Assembly (NCBI GenBank): GCA_944548615.1
Contig: CALYMY010000025.1
Coordinates: forward strand, 82,001 to 146,000
Reading direction: 5' to 3'
DNA from: Micropterix aruncella
Lineage: Eukaryota > Arthropoda > Insecta > Lepidoptera > Micropterigidae
Length of the DNA: 64,000 nucleotides
The notes beneath the pieces are model-generated. The model was not told where the DNA came from. It saw only the letters and a program-made list of their open reading frames with translations, and searched no databases. The translations under genes were made by a program, and so were the position numbers. This document shows positions 22,473 through 33,584 of the stretch, piece by piece. The number at the start of each line of letters is the position of its first letter. Position 1 is the first letter of the stretch.

Positions 22473-22898
22473 GGGGGGGCGCCAGTTTTGCATGCGGCAA
22501 ACTTGCACAAATGTCACTTTTGACAGCTCCAAATTTGTTGAGGGCAGATTTGCAGGAGGCAACCTTGCAGGCGGCAAACTTGCAGGCGGCAACCTTCAGT
22601 ACTTACAGTTTTTAAGTTTTTCTGTTAGGTTAGGTTAGGTTAAGTTTTTCTCTCCCTAAAATCGAAGTGACATTAATTACCGGCATCTTTGTAGTGGATG
22701 ACTTTTATACATCAAACTAAACATTAAAAAAAATGTTTTAAGTTTTTCTGTTAGGTTAGGTTAGGTTCTCGAAACGTCAGTTTGACATTTGCAAAACTGC
22801 CTTCTGCAAGATTGCCTTCTGCAAAACTGCCGCCTGCACGAATGCCGTCTGCAAGATTGCCGTCTGCTAATTTGCCTTCTGCAAGTTTGATGGGACCC
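22473..22898. mobile_element. 426-bp foldback element with tandem-repeat arms
   Basis: It is flanked by the 8-bp duplication GCCTACGA (22465-22472 and 22899-22906). The related zinc-finger fragment at about 52160-52175 carries the uninterrupted site. The left arm repeats a roughly 15-bp word like TTGCAGGCGGCAAAC; the right arm repeats its complement. The middle has two short TTAGG runs (about 22625-22640 and 22750-22765). No coding sequence. The 8-bp duplication fits hAT-type transposition, but the ends do not let me assign a family. Confidence 0.8.
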
Positions 22899-22920
22899 GC
22901 CTACGATACATTACACATCA

Positions 22921-23994
22921 CTACCGAGACTGATCGAGGTTAATATGACGCTGCTGTTGAGTATTTTTTAATAAACATCTCCCAGAACTCACGTGGTTTT
23001 TATAGTTAACTCTATGGCCAAATGCATGCTTACATTTCGTACAAATAAATGGTTTTATTTTCAGATGAACTGTGTTAATGTGTTGAACTAAATGATTCTT
23101 TTGTGAGCATGCGTGGTTACATTCAGCACAAATATAATTCTTCACTTTAAGATGAACAGAGTTCACCTGTTGATTTAAACAACTACGCATTGAAAAGCTC
23201 TGTTTGCATATCTTGCAGGAGAATGGCTTCAACTTCAGGTGGACAGAATTCGTATGTCGTTTTAGGTCACTTTGATTAAAGAAAGCGCTTTCGCATTGCT
23301 TACATTTAAATTCCTTCATTTTGCGATGGACCCTGTTGAGGTGTGTTTTAACTGTTGTTTGACTTGGAAATGGTTTCTCACATATCCAACATTTAAAATT
23401 AATTGATTGTCGGTGTACGAAGTTAATATGTCTAGTTAAGTCACCGCGTTCAGAATAAGCTTTCTCACATTCCTGACACGAATACTTCAATTGACGGTGG
23501 ACTGATTTTATATGTTGGTTCAAACGACCACTTTGAGTGAAAGCTTTGTCACATTTACCGCATTTATATTTCTTTATCTTGAGATGCACCCCTTCGATGT
23601 GTCTTTTCATAAGGCTTTTACAATTAAACCCCCGGTAACACTCCGCGCACACAAATTTCTTTCTGCAAACATTGCACAGCAACTCCACCATATCTTTCAG
23701 ACATTTCCAATAACCCATCGGCTTACTCGTATCGATATTGCAGCAACAAACGACGCAATAGAAATCAACTAATCTCTTCACCAATACTTTGACCTCTACC
23801 AAAAAGACATCTTCTGCCTCTTCGTCGACGTCTGATTCAACAGCATCGCTTCGTTCTGGTTTAATAATACATGTTTCACCCTCTTCGAGCAATAGAATGT
23901 TTTGTCTCAGTTCGTCGCCCGTGTCGGACAGCTCTTCTTTAAAAACCTCTATTTTAAAATCTGCATTACTTTCATTAATATCCTGCTTCTCCAT
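22921..23994 (-). CDS. C2H2 zinc-finger protein, copy 2
   Basis: A 357-residue paralog of the proteins at 18717 and 48499, with the same acidic N-terminus, cysteine cluster (CVVCCCNIDTS here) and eight-finger layout. The C-terminus extends to QQQRHINLDQSR, eight residues longer than copy 1. In finger 6 the first zinc histidine is replaced by glutamine (SCLNQQVNSVH), so that finger probably no longer folds normally. Finger helices differ from the paralogs, while linkers are nearly identical. The start is MEKQDINES at 23994; an in-frame ATG at 24156 is open but probably not used. Its 5' flank is split at 24310 by the large piggyBac. The gene faces copy 1 tail to tail. Confidence 0.83.
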   Translation of the reverse strand: MEKQDINESNADFKIEVFKEELSDTGDELRQNILLLEEGETCIIKPERSDAVESDVDEEAEDVFLVEVKVLVKRLVDFYCVVCCCNIDTSKPMGYWKCLKDMVELLCNVCRKKFVCAECYRGFNCKSLMKRHIEGVHLKIKKYKCGKCDKAFTQSGRLNQHIKSVHRQLKYSCQECEKAYSERGDLTRHINFVHRQSINFKCWICEKPFPSQTTVKTHLNRVHRKMKEFKCKQCESAFFNQSDLKRHTNSVHLKLKPFSCKICKQSFSMRSCLNQQVNSVHLKVKNYICAECNHACSQKNHLVQHINTVHLKIKPFICTKCKHAFGHRVNYKNHVSSGRCLLKNTQQQRHINLDQSR

Positions 23995-24313
23995 TGCGAT
24001 ATCAATAACAATGGAAAACTCGGAGGAATCAGTTTGATAATTACCACTGTATAACAAGTAACAGTTAACACAAAATAAACGTCGCTTTGGTTTGACATTT
24101 GTTGTCAGTGTTGCAATGTGAATATTTAAAAAAATTAGGTATGTAAGTGTTGCCATGGAAAGTTCAATGATTTAAAATTGGCATGTAAGTATTGCATTTA
24201 TGTAAATTATATATAAATAAATACACGAATATTTTCTTAATAATAATAATAATACATAAAAAGTTGTAATGGTACGGCTCCTTAGCTCAAAAAACAGAAG
24301 TAATGGTTCTTAA

Positions 24314-24654
24314 CCCGCTGAGCACGTAACATCCATTTGGGGACATGAATGGCGGCCGCCGAAATTCTGAAACGTCCACTACTGGATATAGCGCTCGGCT
24401 CTTACGAAAATGTCGTTTAAATTTCGAAATGCGATTGTATATTCTATCGAATGATGCCATAATATAGCCAAATATGTCTCACTGTGAAATTGCTCGATTG
24501 CCGCATGCGATCATAGTTTTATGAATAACTACGTCCCTTACAAAAACATCGATGACATCATTTCTGACCGACGTGTGACCGACGAACTGCGACGCGAGCC
24601 GGCTACACTAAAAAGTGATTTTTTGTGCGATTTTGTGTGATTTGGTGATTAAAA
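24314..24654 (+). promoter_or_regulatory. piggyBac 5' end: leader region with splice donor
   Basis: This terminal region is conserved in the deleted relatives at 40601-40940 and 53350-53690 (minus). All three keep a donor at the same place: AAAA|GTGAGTGAT here (GT at 24655), ACA|GTGAGTAATT at 40938 and ACC|GTAAGTAATT near 53354. The next exon begins directly with an acceptor and ATG at 25420, so this looks like the promoter and a non-coding first exon. The transcription start is not determined. Confidence 0.6.
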
Positions 24655-25419
24655 GTGAGTGATTTCCTTTCTAAAACTCTTAATCAACGAGCATTACTTA
24701 TTGTGCGTAGCCCATTTCCTTTTCTTCATTTGTTTTCGAGTGAAAAACTTTGTGCGGCCAGGCGCCTTGTTTATCAAAATGGCTGGTAATTTTCGTCACA
24801 CTTTTGAAACGACGAAATATCACTTGATATGACGTAATATTTGTTTATTTCGCTAATTAAATAGTTATTACTTCATTTACATCAAAAATAATCATAGGAT
24901 TAAACGTATTTTGTGAATACAAAGTGTTTGAAACTGTCACCAGTTTTTTTGAGTTTGTAATTTGGCGGCAAAAAGCGATATTTCTCAATGTGTATAGTGA
25001 AACATAGTATTTCTATCGATAATGAACTAAAAAAAAAGCCGACGAAAAATTTTTTTTCGATATTTTATTTTTGAAGAAATTTGTATATTTGAATATTGGA
25101 TTTTATAGTGAAACTAAAATAACATAAAACTTATCATGCATAAATAAATAAAAAATGCAGCAGTAACATAAAAGTTTTTTCAAAATTTGGGCTTATTTAC
25201 TGAGAAAAAATTGGACTGTTTCGTCCTAAAGCTTCTGTATGCTCACCTGACCAGTCAAAACGATCTAATATCTTTATAACTTCCTGAAGTGACGGGCTCG
25301 CCTGTAGCTGCGCCCATGGTTGACTCACGGGCGAGGAACTCCTCAACGGTCAAAAGCACAGACGCATTGGGATGACTATTTTGACTTTTTTCTTAAAAAA
25401 TGTGTTTTTGTTTTTTTAG

Positions 25420-25730
25420 ATGTCAAGAAGATTCAATCTAAGCCCTGATCGGACCCCTCCTCGTGCCTTCATGGAGCTCCTGGAGGGGTCCGTGTCCGAA
25501 TATTCGGACGAGGAAGCGGGTCCGGTATTTTGTTACGAGGACGGTGACGATGAATTGGACGACGATTACGCCTACGTCCCCTGCGATGTTGATATCGAGG
25601 AACGTCTCGATGCCACATCGCAGGCGATAGATCTGCCAATCGATCGGCAAGCCGTTGAAATCGAGGGCCATCTCGATCTCAACGACTTGCCGATAGATTG
25701 GCAGAGCCCAGGTGGTACTCTCCGACAATT
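25420..25730 (+). CDS. piggyBac transposase, first coding exon (acidic N-terminus)
   Basis: The acceptor 'gtttttttag' abuts the ATG. The exon encodes about 103 residues starting MSRRFNLSPDRTPP, with an acidic stretch (YEDGDDELDDDY) typical of piggyBac transposase N-termini. It ends at the donor AATT|GTAAGTAT in phase 2 and joins in frame to the exon at 25811. An internal duplication of 'LPIDRQAVEIE' and 'LPIDWQ' words is visible. Assignment to the transposase rests on position inside the element and on the splice pattern, because this region is poorly conserved in the family. Confidence 0.6.
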
Positions 25731-25810
25731 GTAAGTATATATGTCAGTCTCTAGTCAGACTGTCAGACAGTATCAGTCAATTTATTTATTGTGTTTTTAT
25801 CTTTCGATAG

Positions 25811-26036
25811 TCACTCGTCACCGTCCTCGGCGGACCCGCAACCGTCCACAAGTGCCGGCGCGTCGGCTGAGCCGCAACCATCGACCAGTGCCGGCGCGTC
25901 GGCTGCCGAGCCTCAGACGCCGTCGCCGTTCAAGAGGCCGACGATTCGCCGCCCGCCGCCCAGGACTGAACAGCGCTCGCCGCCCGGCACGGCCTACTAC
26001 TGGCCGGACCATTTCCTCTCTCCAAGCTACAGAGAG
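25811..26036 (+). CDS. piggyBac transposase, second coding exon (proline-rich)
   Basis: The exon lies between the acceptor 'ctttcgatag' and the donor AGAG|GTAAGAAAT. It continues the previous frame as FHSSPSSADPQPSTSAG, with two 'EPQPSTSAGASA'-like repeats, and ends PSYRE in phase 0. Joined directly to the catalytic exon at 30837 it would run out of frame and stop at about 31065. Either another exon has been lost among the nested elements in the 4.8-kb intron, or the GC-rich start of the catalytic exon carries an indel. Confidence 0.55.
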
Positions 26037-26124
26037 GTAAGAAATACAAATATTTATTTATTTTCCAATATTATTATCCAATATCAATATTATATCAATA
26101 TTTTCCAATATCAATATTATATCA

Positions 26125-26530
26125 TAGTGGAACTTATAACAGCCGTAAGAGGCCAACGCCTTAACCGCGAGATAGCCAGAAGTGTAACCCAACGGGCTTA
26201 CACTCACGCCCTTACTTCCAATTGCGACCAGATTCGAGAGTTCGAGGTCGCTTGCGCGGTCCTCTCCCTTACGAAGCGGTGAGACGGTGTAAACCGAATC
26301 TATCGCGGACCACGGCATCCTTTGCCAGGCTGTTTACCCAGGATCGGGTTGCCGATGGTCGTTTCAAGAGCAGTCGCCGTAAGGTCCGCAACCACCCCCG
26401 CTCTATAGGAAACAGTACTGCTTCCAGACTCCCCTGACTGTTAGTCAGAGTGCGCGATCGATTGGCTTATGCCGCACGGTGCGCAGACCGTATAGGAGCG
26501 CCAGAAGGTAGATTTCCAGGGGAAACTGAC
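26125..26530 (+). repeat. R1 repeat inside the piggyBac intron
   Basis: It matches the R1 family from 'gtaagaggccaacgccttaa' through 'tatcgcggaccacggcatcc' and 'gccgcacggtgcgcagac'. It has diverged from the 17738 and 47400 copies and lacks the outer end. Confidence 0.75.
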
Positions 26531-26586
26531 TAAAATATCCTCGTTTAAAACGACGTTATCAATTTAATCAATTATAATAAATAAAT

Positions 26587-26766
26587 ACAAACGGAGCTGC
26601 CATGGAATTCACCGACCGGAGTCGGGCCCATCATAATACTATTTTTTTACACTTCTGGGGGGTGAGCAGTGGATTCCGGACTTACGAACCGGCTGTGGTA
26701 GGTTTAGGACAGCTGTCTTGCCACATGTGAGCGTTCACCTTGCCACCCATTCACTCCCCCTTCGAT
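26587..26766 (-). repeat. 3' end of the retroelement seen at 61617-62270
   Basis: This is nearly identical to 61617-61795, from 'ggagctgccatggaattcac' to 'acccattcactcccccttcg'. On the minus strand the shared block contains the last codons (ending STAHPPEV-stop) and the 3' end of that element. The stretch at 26770-27080 is AT-rich with nothing recognisable. Confidence 0.8.
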
Positions 26767-27084
26767 TACTAATAAATACATGTACGTAAATGCAAATGTA
26801 TGTAAATAATAATAGTATGTAAATAATAGAAGTAGGTAAATGTATATATTTATGTATAAATGAGAATATTATATGTATAATGTTAAATATTATATAAACA
26901 AGTAAAATATTACCATAGTTCTATAATTGCAGTATAAAATTACGTGCGCATCTTAATTTAAAAGAAAAGAATCTACCCTAGTACGTGCACCTAGTTGGGT
27001 AGTTTTTAAGACATAATTTTTGTACTACTTTCTCTTAAATAAAGCATTATCTATATAGCTATATCAAGCTCTCGCTAGCTCGTT

Positions 27085-27745
27085 CACAGAGCACCAACAC
27101 GGGTTTCTTAAAAATCGGTCGGTTGTTACAAACCTCGCTCATTTTACTGATTATACTTTGGGACGTATGGATCGGCGTATTCAGGTGGACGCGATATATA
27201 CTGACTTCTCAAAGGCCTTTGATCGTGTCAATCATGTTGAGCTAATAGCTCTTTTATATACAATTGGCTTTTATTATAATTACAATATACATAGACAATT
27301 GACTTTTATATATAATTAACTTTAAATATACAATTGGCAATGATGAAATTCTGGAAGTAGATCGAGTGCGTGATCTAGGAGTCATCTTAGATCGCAAGCT
27401 TTTATGAATAAGCACATTGATTCAGTCGTCAACAGGGCTTACAGCACCCTCGGTTTTATCATGAGAGTTTGTAGACCTCTTAAAAACACTCATTCTTTGA
27501 CAACGGTTTATGTTGCATACGTACGCAGCCTGCTTGAATTTGCTTCTAATATTTGGTCTCCACAGTATGCTACATACAAGCTGAGGATTGAGCGTATTCA
27601 AAAACGATTTATACGTCATCTAAATTACCGCTTATTTTCCAGCGGCTTGTCGTACGCTGAAGGTCTGCAACGCTACGGTTTAGAGACATTAGAGGACCGG
27701 CGAGTAGTATCAGATATGTCGTTTCTACATAAAAGTGTGTAATGA
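27085..27745 (+). pseudogene. Jockey-like reverse transcriptase with internal deletion
   Basis: 27085-27240 reads EHQHGFLKNRSVVTNL and IYTDFSKAFDRVNHVEL, early reverse transcriptase motifs including the F-S-K-A-F-D block. After a gap of low-complexity sequence, 27335-27742 reads RVRDLGVILDRKL and then MNKHIDSVVNRAYSTLGF to the C-terminal thumb region (LEFASNIWSPQY). The palm segment with the YADD box is deleted. It is nested in the piggyBac intron. Confidence 0.8.
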
Positions 27746-29330
27746 TATAAAATCGAACGCCTCCTGTCAAATAGAATACTTAATATCTAAACCAAACCAT
27801 GCCAAGTAAGTACACCTATTGCCATCTATACGCAGCAACGGGAAGGCAAGGTGAATGGTCTTCAAAGCGTAAAAGTAGTAATTAGTCGATTCATTCATTA
27901 TCCTAAAATTTAAATCAATTTCAAAACTTGTAGCGACATCTAGCGGAAAAGAAAAGCGAGAAATGTTACCGTCGATAAGCAGATAACTGTAAAAATGCCG
28001 ACAAGAGAATATAAAATGTATTAAAATAAGATTAAAACTCAATAAAACAATAAAACGTTTATATATTCGTTAAAAATGAAGCGTAATAGCAATAAACCAC
28101 TAAATAAAATAAAACTAAATAGACTGAGCTAAATCATAATTAGAAATTGATTCGATAGATCAGATGCAGCACTAACGGATGAACGAACGCAGTAAAGGAA
28201 TACGCGAGATTGGCGCCTTGGTATAAATTTATCTCGTGATCCAATAAATATATAAAAAAAATAACTCCTGAGTTCACAACGCCCTGACGGAAGACTGTAG
28301 CATCCGTCAGTGTGATAAATAGTGCATCGACAAATCAAACGATGTCGGATATTCAGTAATGACAAATATCGTACTTATAAGTACCTTAAAAAATAAAAAA
28401 ATCTCAGCTGATTGGAGCAATCGTCAACCGATATTGAGAAAGTGACTTAAAACTATTAGCATACATTGATCTGGAAGTATTTAACTATAGAACACCTTTG
28501 ATAATCCACTAGATAAGAATTGTGTCATAGAACATCAAAAATCAATATTTCTCATCAAGACGAGATCTTAAAAGTGTAGGTTACAAGCCGATCTTAACTT
28601 ATAAACCTCAAATTGATTCAAACTATCTAAAACCAAGTGCATAAGGGTCTAACAAATTGGTCTAGACACATAGAATACTCCTTATTATTCTTCTTCTTCT
28701 TTTGGAGAATACATTTTAGTCAGGACAGGAGAAATTCACATATGAAGGAGCGCGTACAAGAGGAAACAGGGCTATCCACTTGAAATCTTATTCTCTGCAT
28801 ACTTTGAATATCTTTATACATATATTAGCATCTTCCTCTTCGTTTAGTCACTTCTCCGTTCAATTTTATCTTCTTCATCAAGCGCTTATCGCTGATGACA
28901 CATCGCGCGCACGTCTAAGTAAGTAATAATATAAAAATAAAAGTTATACGCTACAAATGTCTCCCAATTGGTGGGGCTGTTTGAAGGTTGTTTGAAGATT
29001 GGTTGAAGATTGATTAGCATAGATATTAAAATTATAATCCATAGACTCAAACAATATAACAAGAAATTAAATATAACAATAAAAGAAAATAAAAAGATAA
29101 ATTTAAAAAAAATTGCTACAAAATGGCGTGCCCAAAGTGGGGCCAATAGAAGCAACAACAATAAGTAATGTAAATAAAAAATAATTCGCTACAAAATGGT
29201 GCCCAAAGTGGGGCCAATAGTAGCAAAGCAAACAATCATAATTAAAGAAAATAATCATAATAAATAATCATTATAAGAAGAAATTACAAGTAATATAAAA
29301 GATAATATTAAAAAAATTGCTACAAGTGTT
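27746..29330. other. AT-rich intronic filler with a 73-bp partial duplication
   Basis: The words GCTACAAAATGG and CCCAAAGTGGGGCCAATAG occur at about 29115-29150 and again at 29188-29220. They resemble the start of an LTR-retrotransposon internal region, but I found no paired LTRs and no coding domains. The rest shows nothing I can name. Confidence 0.4.
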
Positions 29331-30099
29331 CATACTGGGTTGGACAGTTCATACCTCCGGAGTAGGGTGAGCATATGAGCGCCTTCCCGACTCGCACGTG
29401 CTCACTCAACTTTTTACGTACCAAGGTTCAACACTAACTATGGTTCCAATTCGTTATTGCCGCGCGTTATGTATGCATACAATGTATGCTTTAACGATAT
29501 TGACATATTTAACCATCAGAATAGTCGATCCTTTGTTAAGGAAGTACGTGAAAAGCTGATTATCAGATCGGATTGAATTAGCATGCACAAGCACTCACAA
29601 GCACATTCGCACTACAGATACACACACCCACACATACATACACGCACCATATTTTGTAATCCTTATATAGCAAATATAGTAAAGGCGGAATATTCTTACT
29701 TTCCAGAGGTCTCCGTTGCGCGCTCTTCGGTCTTCGCCCGCTGGCTCTGGCACATCATCACCTGCCTCTGTTTGGTCGCCGAGTGCTCTAAGGTTAGAAC
29801 TTATTCATTTTATATTGACTTTTTGATCGATCGATTGGTGGGGGTAGGTACATCAAGACAGTAGACAAAGTACAAACGCGAGAATTAACCGAAGCGGCCA
29901 GACTACATTTGCCATTGTGCGTCGTAAGTGCGACGGGGTCGCACGTGTCTTCGTTCTCCCATAATCTCTCCTATATAAGCGCACTATAACGCTCGTCACC
30001 AGTTAAAGGTTATCTTATTTTTACTTTGTTTTCACCATCGAGTAAGTTTTCAGAAATTCACAAAACGATCACAAACAAATTTATTGAAATTTATGTTGG
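29331..30099. other. Unassigned intronic sequence with simple repeats
   Basis: A CA-rich run lies at about 29585-29645. A TATATAAG box at 29971-29978, with a GC-richer stretch before it, looks promoter-like, but no gene follows that I can support. Confidence 0.35.
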
Positions 30100-30775
30100 C
30101 AATTGCAATTTAGGGGCAATTGTAGCATTCGTTGAGGATCTTATATGTTTCAACGAGGTCACCCCTGGTCCGACGATCCTTAAGTGTAGGCAGCTGCAAT
30201 CTGCGGAGTCGTTCTGCGTATTCCAGATTTTTGAACCCCATTGGCATCTCGGTCGCTCGGCGGTTTCAGGCTGTGACCTCTTAAGTGACGGTTTGAATTG
30301 AACACAAACATGCTTTCCAACTCTAGGCAGTCATAGTGTTGCCTCAGTATTTTGTATGTCTCTATGAGATCTCCTCTGCATCTCCGTCGCTCCAGAGTTG
30401 TCAGTTTGAGGATTTTTAATCTACATTCATAGGGTGTTTTTCTTAAGGTTTTTGGCAGTTTTGTCGCTCTACGTTGTATACTTTCAAGCGGGTCGATGTC
30501 CTTGGCAAAATAAGGATTCCAGATTTGAAAACAATACTCAATCAGAGGACGACTGTAGGTTTTGTTAATTTTTTGAAATGTCTGTATCGTCAATACTTGA
30601 AAAGCTTTCTTTACCAAATATAGAAGTGAGTTTGCCCGTTTTACGATGTTTTCAATATGGTTTGCCCATTTCTAGTTGTCCGTTATCGTTATACCGAGAT
30701 GCATTTCTTAGGGTTGATTTTAATAACCCAGACTTGAGTCCATTTTGTGATTTCATCTAAAGCTTCTCTTAACGT
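30100..30775 (-). pseudogene. CR1-type LINE, C-terminal reverse transcriptase fragment
   Basis: 30775-30650 reads LREALDEITKWTQVWVIKINPKKC and, after a break, 30617-30180 reads RPLIEYCFQIWNPYF, LESIQRRATKL, RLKILKLTTLERRRCRGDL and LRGHSLK. These are hallmark CR1-like C-terminal motifs. Frameshifts and a missing 5' part make it dead. It ends about 60 bp before the catalytic exon of the host piggyBac, so it is nested in the intron. Confidence 0.8.
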
Positions 30776-30836
30776 TCCACAACTCAAAACAGCATCTGCA
30801 GTAAGCTAACATCATTGTTTAAATTTGAATTTTCAG

Positions 30837-32880
30837 CGTCCCTTTGGCGGCGGCGGGGCGAGTCCAGGGGAGAGCAGCGGGCGGGCGGCGCTTGAGAGCC
30901 GGCGCACGGGGCGGAGCGGCGGGCAGCGGACGGGCCGGCGCGGCGGCTGGCGAAGGAGGCGGCGCAGTGGCTGGCGGGCGAGGCGGCGCGGCGGGCGCCG
31001 GGCGCCGGGGGCGGGCAGCCGGCGGGGGGCGACGGGGGCGAGCGGCGGCGGGGTCGAGGGGGTTTAGAGGCGGTAGGCACGCCGCCAACAGAGCTGTGCT
31101 CGGTGAGACTGTGTGGTGTCGAGGTGATCCGATTATTGAAGTATGTAAGAATGATGAAGACATCCCCGCGCCATTGAAAGAGTTAGTGGATAAGGCGGAG
31201 AAGGTTTCTCGTGATCGGCGCGCTAGGGAGACAGCAAGGTTATTGCGGCTGCGGGACGTCGGCACGAATGCGGACGAAAGCGACGAGAACGAGTTGTCAG
31301 TGGATGCGGAATCCATCATATCGCGGGAACTGTTAGAAGGAGATAGAACGGCAATGCAATTCCAGTGGTTCCCTATGGATACTTTTAGGGGCCGCCGGGA
31401 AGAATTTCATTGTCGCGCTGGTCCTACCGTTCAGGTCCAAAGTGAATATGAGGCGTTCCGCTCTTTTTGGGACGATCAAATTCTGGAGCATATCGTGCAG
31501 GAAACTAATCGGTATGCTATAGAACTGTCGGCTGCTTCGGAAAGGTTTGCTAGAGATTGGTACGAGACAAATGTGCATGAAATAATGATACTTCTTGCAT
31601 TTTACCTTTTGAGTGGCATTGTTAGGCTGCCATCACAAAATGATAAATTTTCAAATCATCCCCTGTTGAAAAACCCCGTGTTTAGAAATCTAATATCAAA
31701 AGACCGTTTTTGGTATTTAAGCGGAGCCCTTCATTTTGTAGACAAGTCTACCCGCACGCCCGACTCACCCAGGACTTTCTGTCTTGGTCCATTGGTTGAT
31801 CACTTCAACGAAAAGTTTCAAACTAATTACGTGATGGAACAAGACATATCGTTGGATGAGTCGTTGCTGTTATGGAAAGGTAACCTGCTCTTCAAGCAGT
31901 TCATTAAAACTAAATCCGCCAAATTCGGCATTAAAACATTTGAAATTTGCGAATCGACTACTGGTTACCTGTGGTCGTTTCATATTTATACGGGTAAAAA
32001 TCACGCTGATCAATCTCCGCTTCCAAAGAGCACCGAGATTGTCGCACGCCTCATGAAGCCTCTTCTAAACAAAGGCTATATTTTGTACATGGATAATTGG
32101 TTCAATTCGCCTATGTTATCAAGGTTTCTGAAGCGGAACAAAACAGATTGTGTTGGCACTTTGCGTAGATCGCGCAAAAATGTGCCGGCACTGCTCCAAC
32201 TGGCAAAGGTTGATCAAGGCACTTGTCTAGCACGGCATTCCGGGGATGTTGTTGTGATGGCTTACCAAGATAAGAACCAGATTTACGTAACGTCAACATA
32301 CCATACCACTGAGTCTCTACTAATAGACGGTAGACCTGGACGTCCATCACACTATAGACCGGCGCTTATTGCGGACTACAATCTCAAAATGGGTGGTGTT
32401 GACAAGAAGGATCAACAGCTAGAGCCTTTCCTGGTTGAAACTAAAAAAAATATGAAGTGGTACAAGAAACTTTTCAAGAGACTCCTCAATGTATCTGTAT
32501 TTAACAGTTGCATTGTCTTCAGAAAGTGTTTTCCCGAGAAGAGAATGATTTCTCACAAGGACTTTCGATTAAATTTGATTGAAGAGATTATGGAGCAGCA
32601 TTTGGCTCATGTCCCTCTTCGAGCAAGTCATGTACGACCAACCAGAGACGTCCGCTTACCAGCTGTACGTTTTTCAGGCTCTGGGCATGGACATTACCCA
32701 GAGCTAATACCTGCCAATGCTGCAGGTAGTACTCCGCGAATTCAATGTATCTGGTGCAAACTACGTCGTCCTCGAGTACCAGGTAAGATTGGACCAAGAA
32801 CCAGGTTCCAGTGTAAGAAGTGCTTAAAGCCACTGTGTTTGGAACCACCTTGTTTCGAGGAATTCCATACATTGGAGTAG
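30837..32880 (+). CDS. piggyBac-type transposase, catalytic exon
   Basis: This is an open frame of about 680 codons from the acceptor 'gaattttcag' to TAG. Codons 1-85 form a GC-rich Ala/Gly/Arg tract. The DDE_Tnp_1_7-type core follows with FRGRREEFH, LLKNPVFRNLI and the three catalytic aspartates in SLDESLLLW (D338, counting from 30844), YMDNWFNSP (D417) and MGGVDKKDQ (D520). The C-terminal cysteine-rich domain (CIWCKLRR, CKKC, PPCFEEFH) is intact. Family members cut and paste at TTAA. An in-frame stop at 30826 and no ATG before codon 171 mean that full-length protein needs the upstream exons. The catalytic part has no internal stop, so it is young or recently active. Confidence 0.88.
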
Positions 32881-33082
32881 GCTGATTCTCTGTTTTATAG
32901 TGATTTTTATAAAAATAGTTGACATTAGTTTACCTATAGTATCATTATTTCAGTACGATGGATGGATGGATGTGTGATGATTGATTGGATCTGTAGAATT
33001 TGGGGGGGGGGGGGTGTTGGCTCGGTGCTCGATACAAACTAAAAGTTATCCAAAATCGAAGACTATCGCGGTTGTGACATTA

Positions 33083-33229
33083 TAAATAGGATAGAAAACG
33101 AATTTACCACGTGAAATTTGTAGGACCCGACGTTTCGGTGACGTTGTCTACCCTAGACAAAGGCGGCTGCAACGTCACCGAAACGTGGGGTCCTACAAAT
33201 TTCTCGCGGTAAATTCGTTTTCTATCCTA
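33083..33229. repeat. Palindromic foldback repeat, copy 1
   Basis: The arms 'gaaaacgaatttaccacgtg' and the matching complement with 'gcggtaaattcgttttc' enclose 'cccgacgtttcggtgacgtt' and its mirror. It is imperfect in the centre, where one arm has lost 'gcagccgcc'. Confidence 0.85.
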
Positions 33230-33419
33230 AAAAATAAAAGTTATCCATCTCTGATACTTGGTAATAACTGTATTTCATCATTAGGTATAATTTTATGTAC
33301 CAACTGATAAACTGTATGACTCACACTGAGAAAAATATTAGATTGATTCTTACATAATGTTTTATATAGAATAACGATGTTTTACTCTAAAATCGAAGAC
33401 TATCGCGGTTGTTTGACAT

Positions 33420-33584
33420 TATAAATAGGATAGAAAACGAATTTACCGCGTGAAATTTGTAGGACCCGACGTTTCGGTGACGTTGCAGCCGCCGTTGTCT
33501 ACCCTAGACAACGGCGGCTGCAACGTCACCGAAACGTCGGGTCCTACAAATTTCACGCGGTAAATTCGTTTTCTATTCTATTTA
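33420..33584. repeat. Palindromic foldback repeat, copy 2
   Basis: Near-perfect arms of about 80 bp with a three-base loop near 33503. A single-sided outer flank ('atcgaagactatcgcggttg') starts at 33388. Confidence 0.9.

Noticed and set aside
22620..22770. Telomere or telomeric insertion
   Set aside because: Only about three TTAGG units occur in each of two places inside a foldback element, far too few for telomeric DNA.
29115..29225. LTR retrotransposon primer-binding site
   Set aside because: 'tggtgcccaaagtgggg' looks similar, but no LTR pair, gag or pol sequence is present nearby.
30784..31319. Proline- and serine-rich minus-strand frames opposite the transposase exon
   Set aside because: They are shadows of the GC-rich Ala/Gly/Arg tract and the transposase coding sequence.
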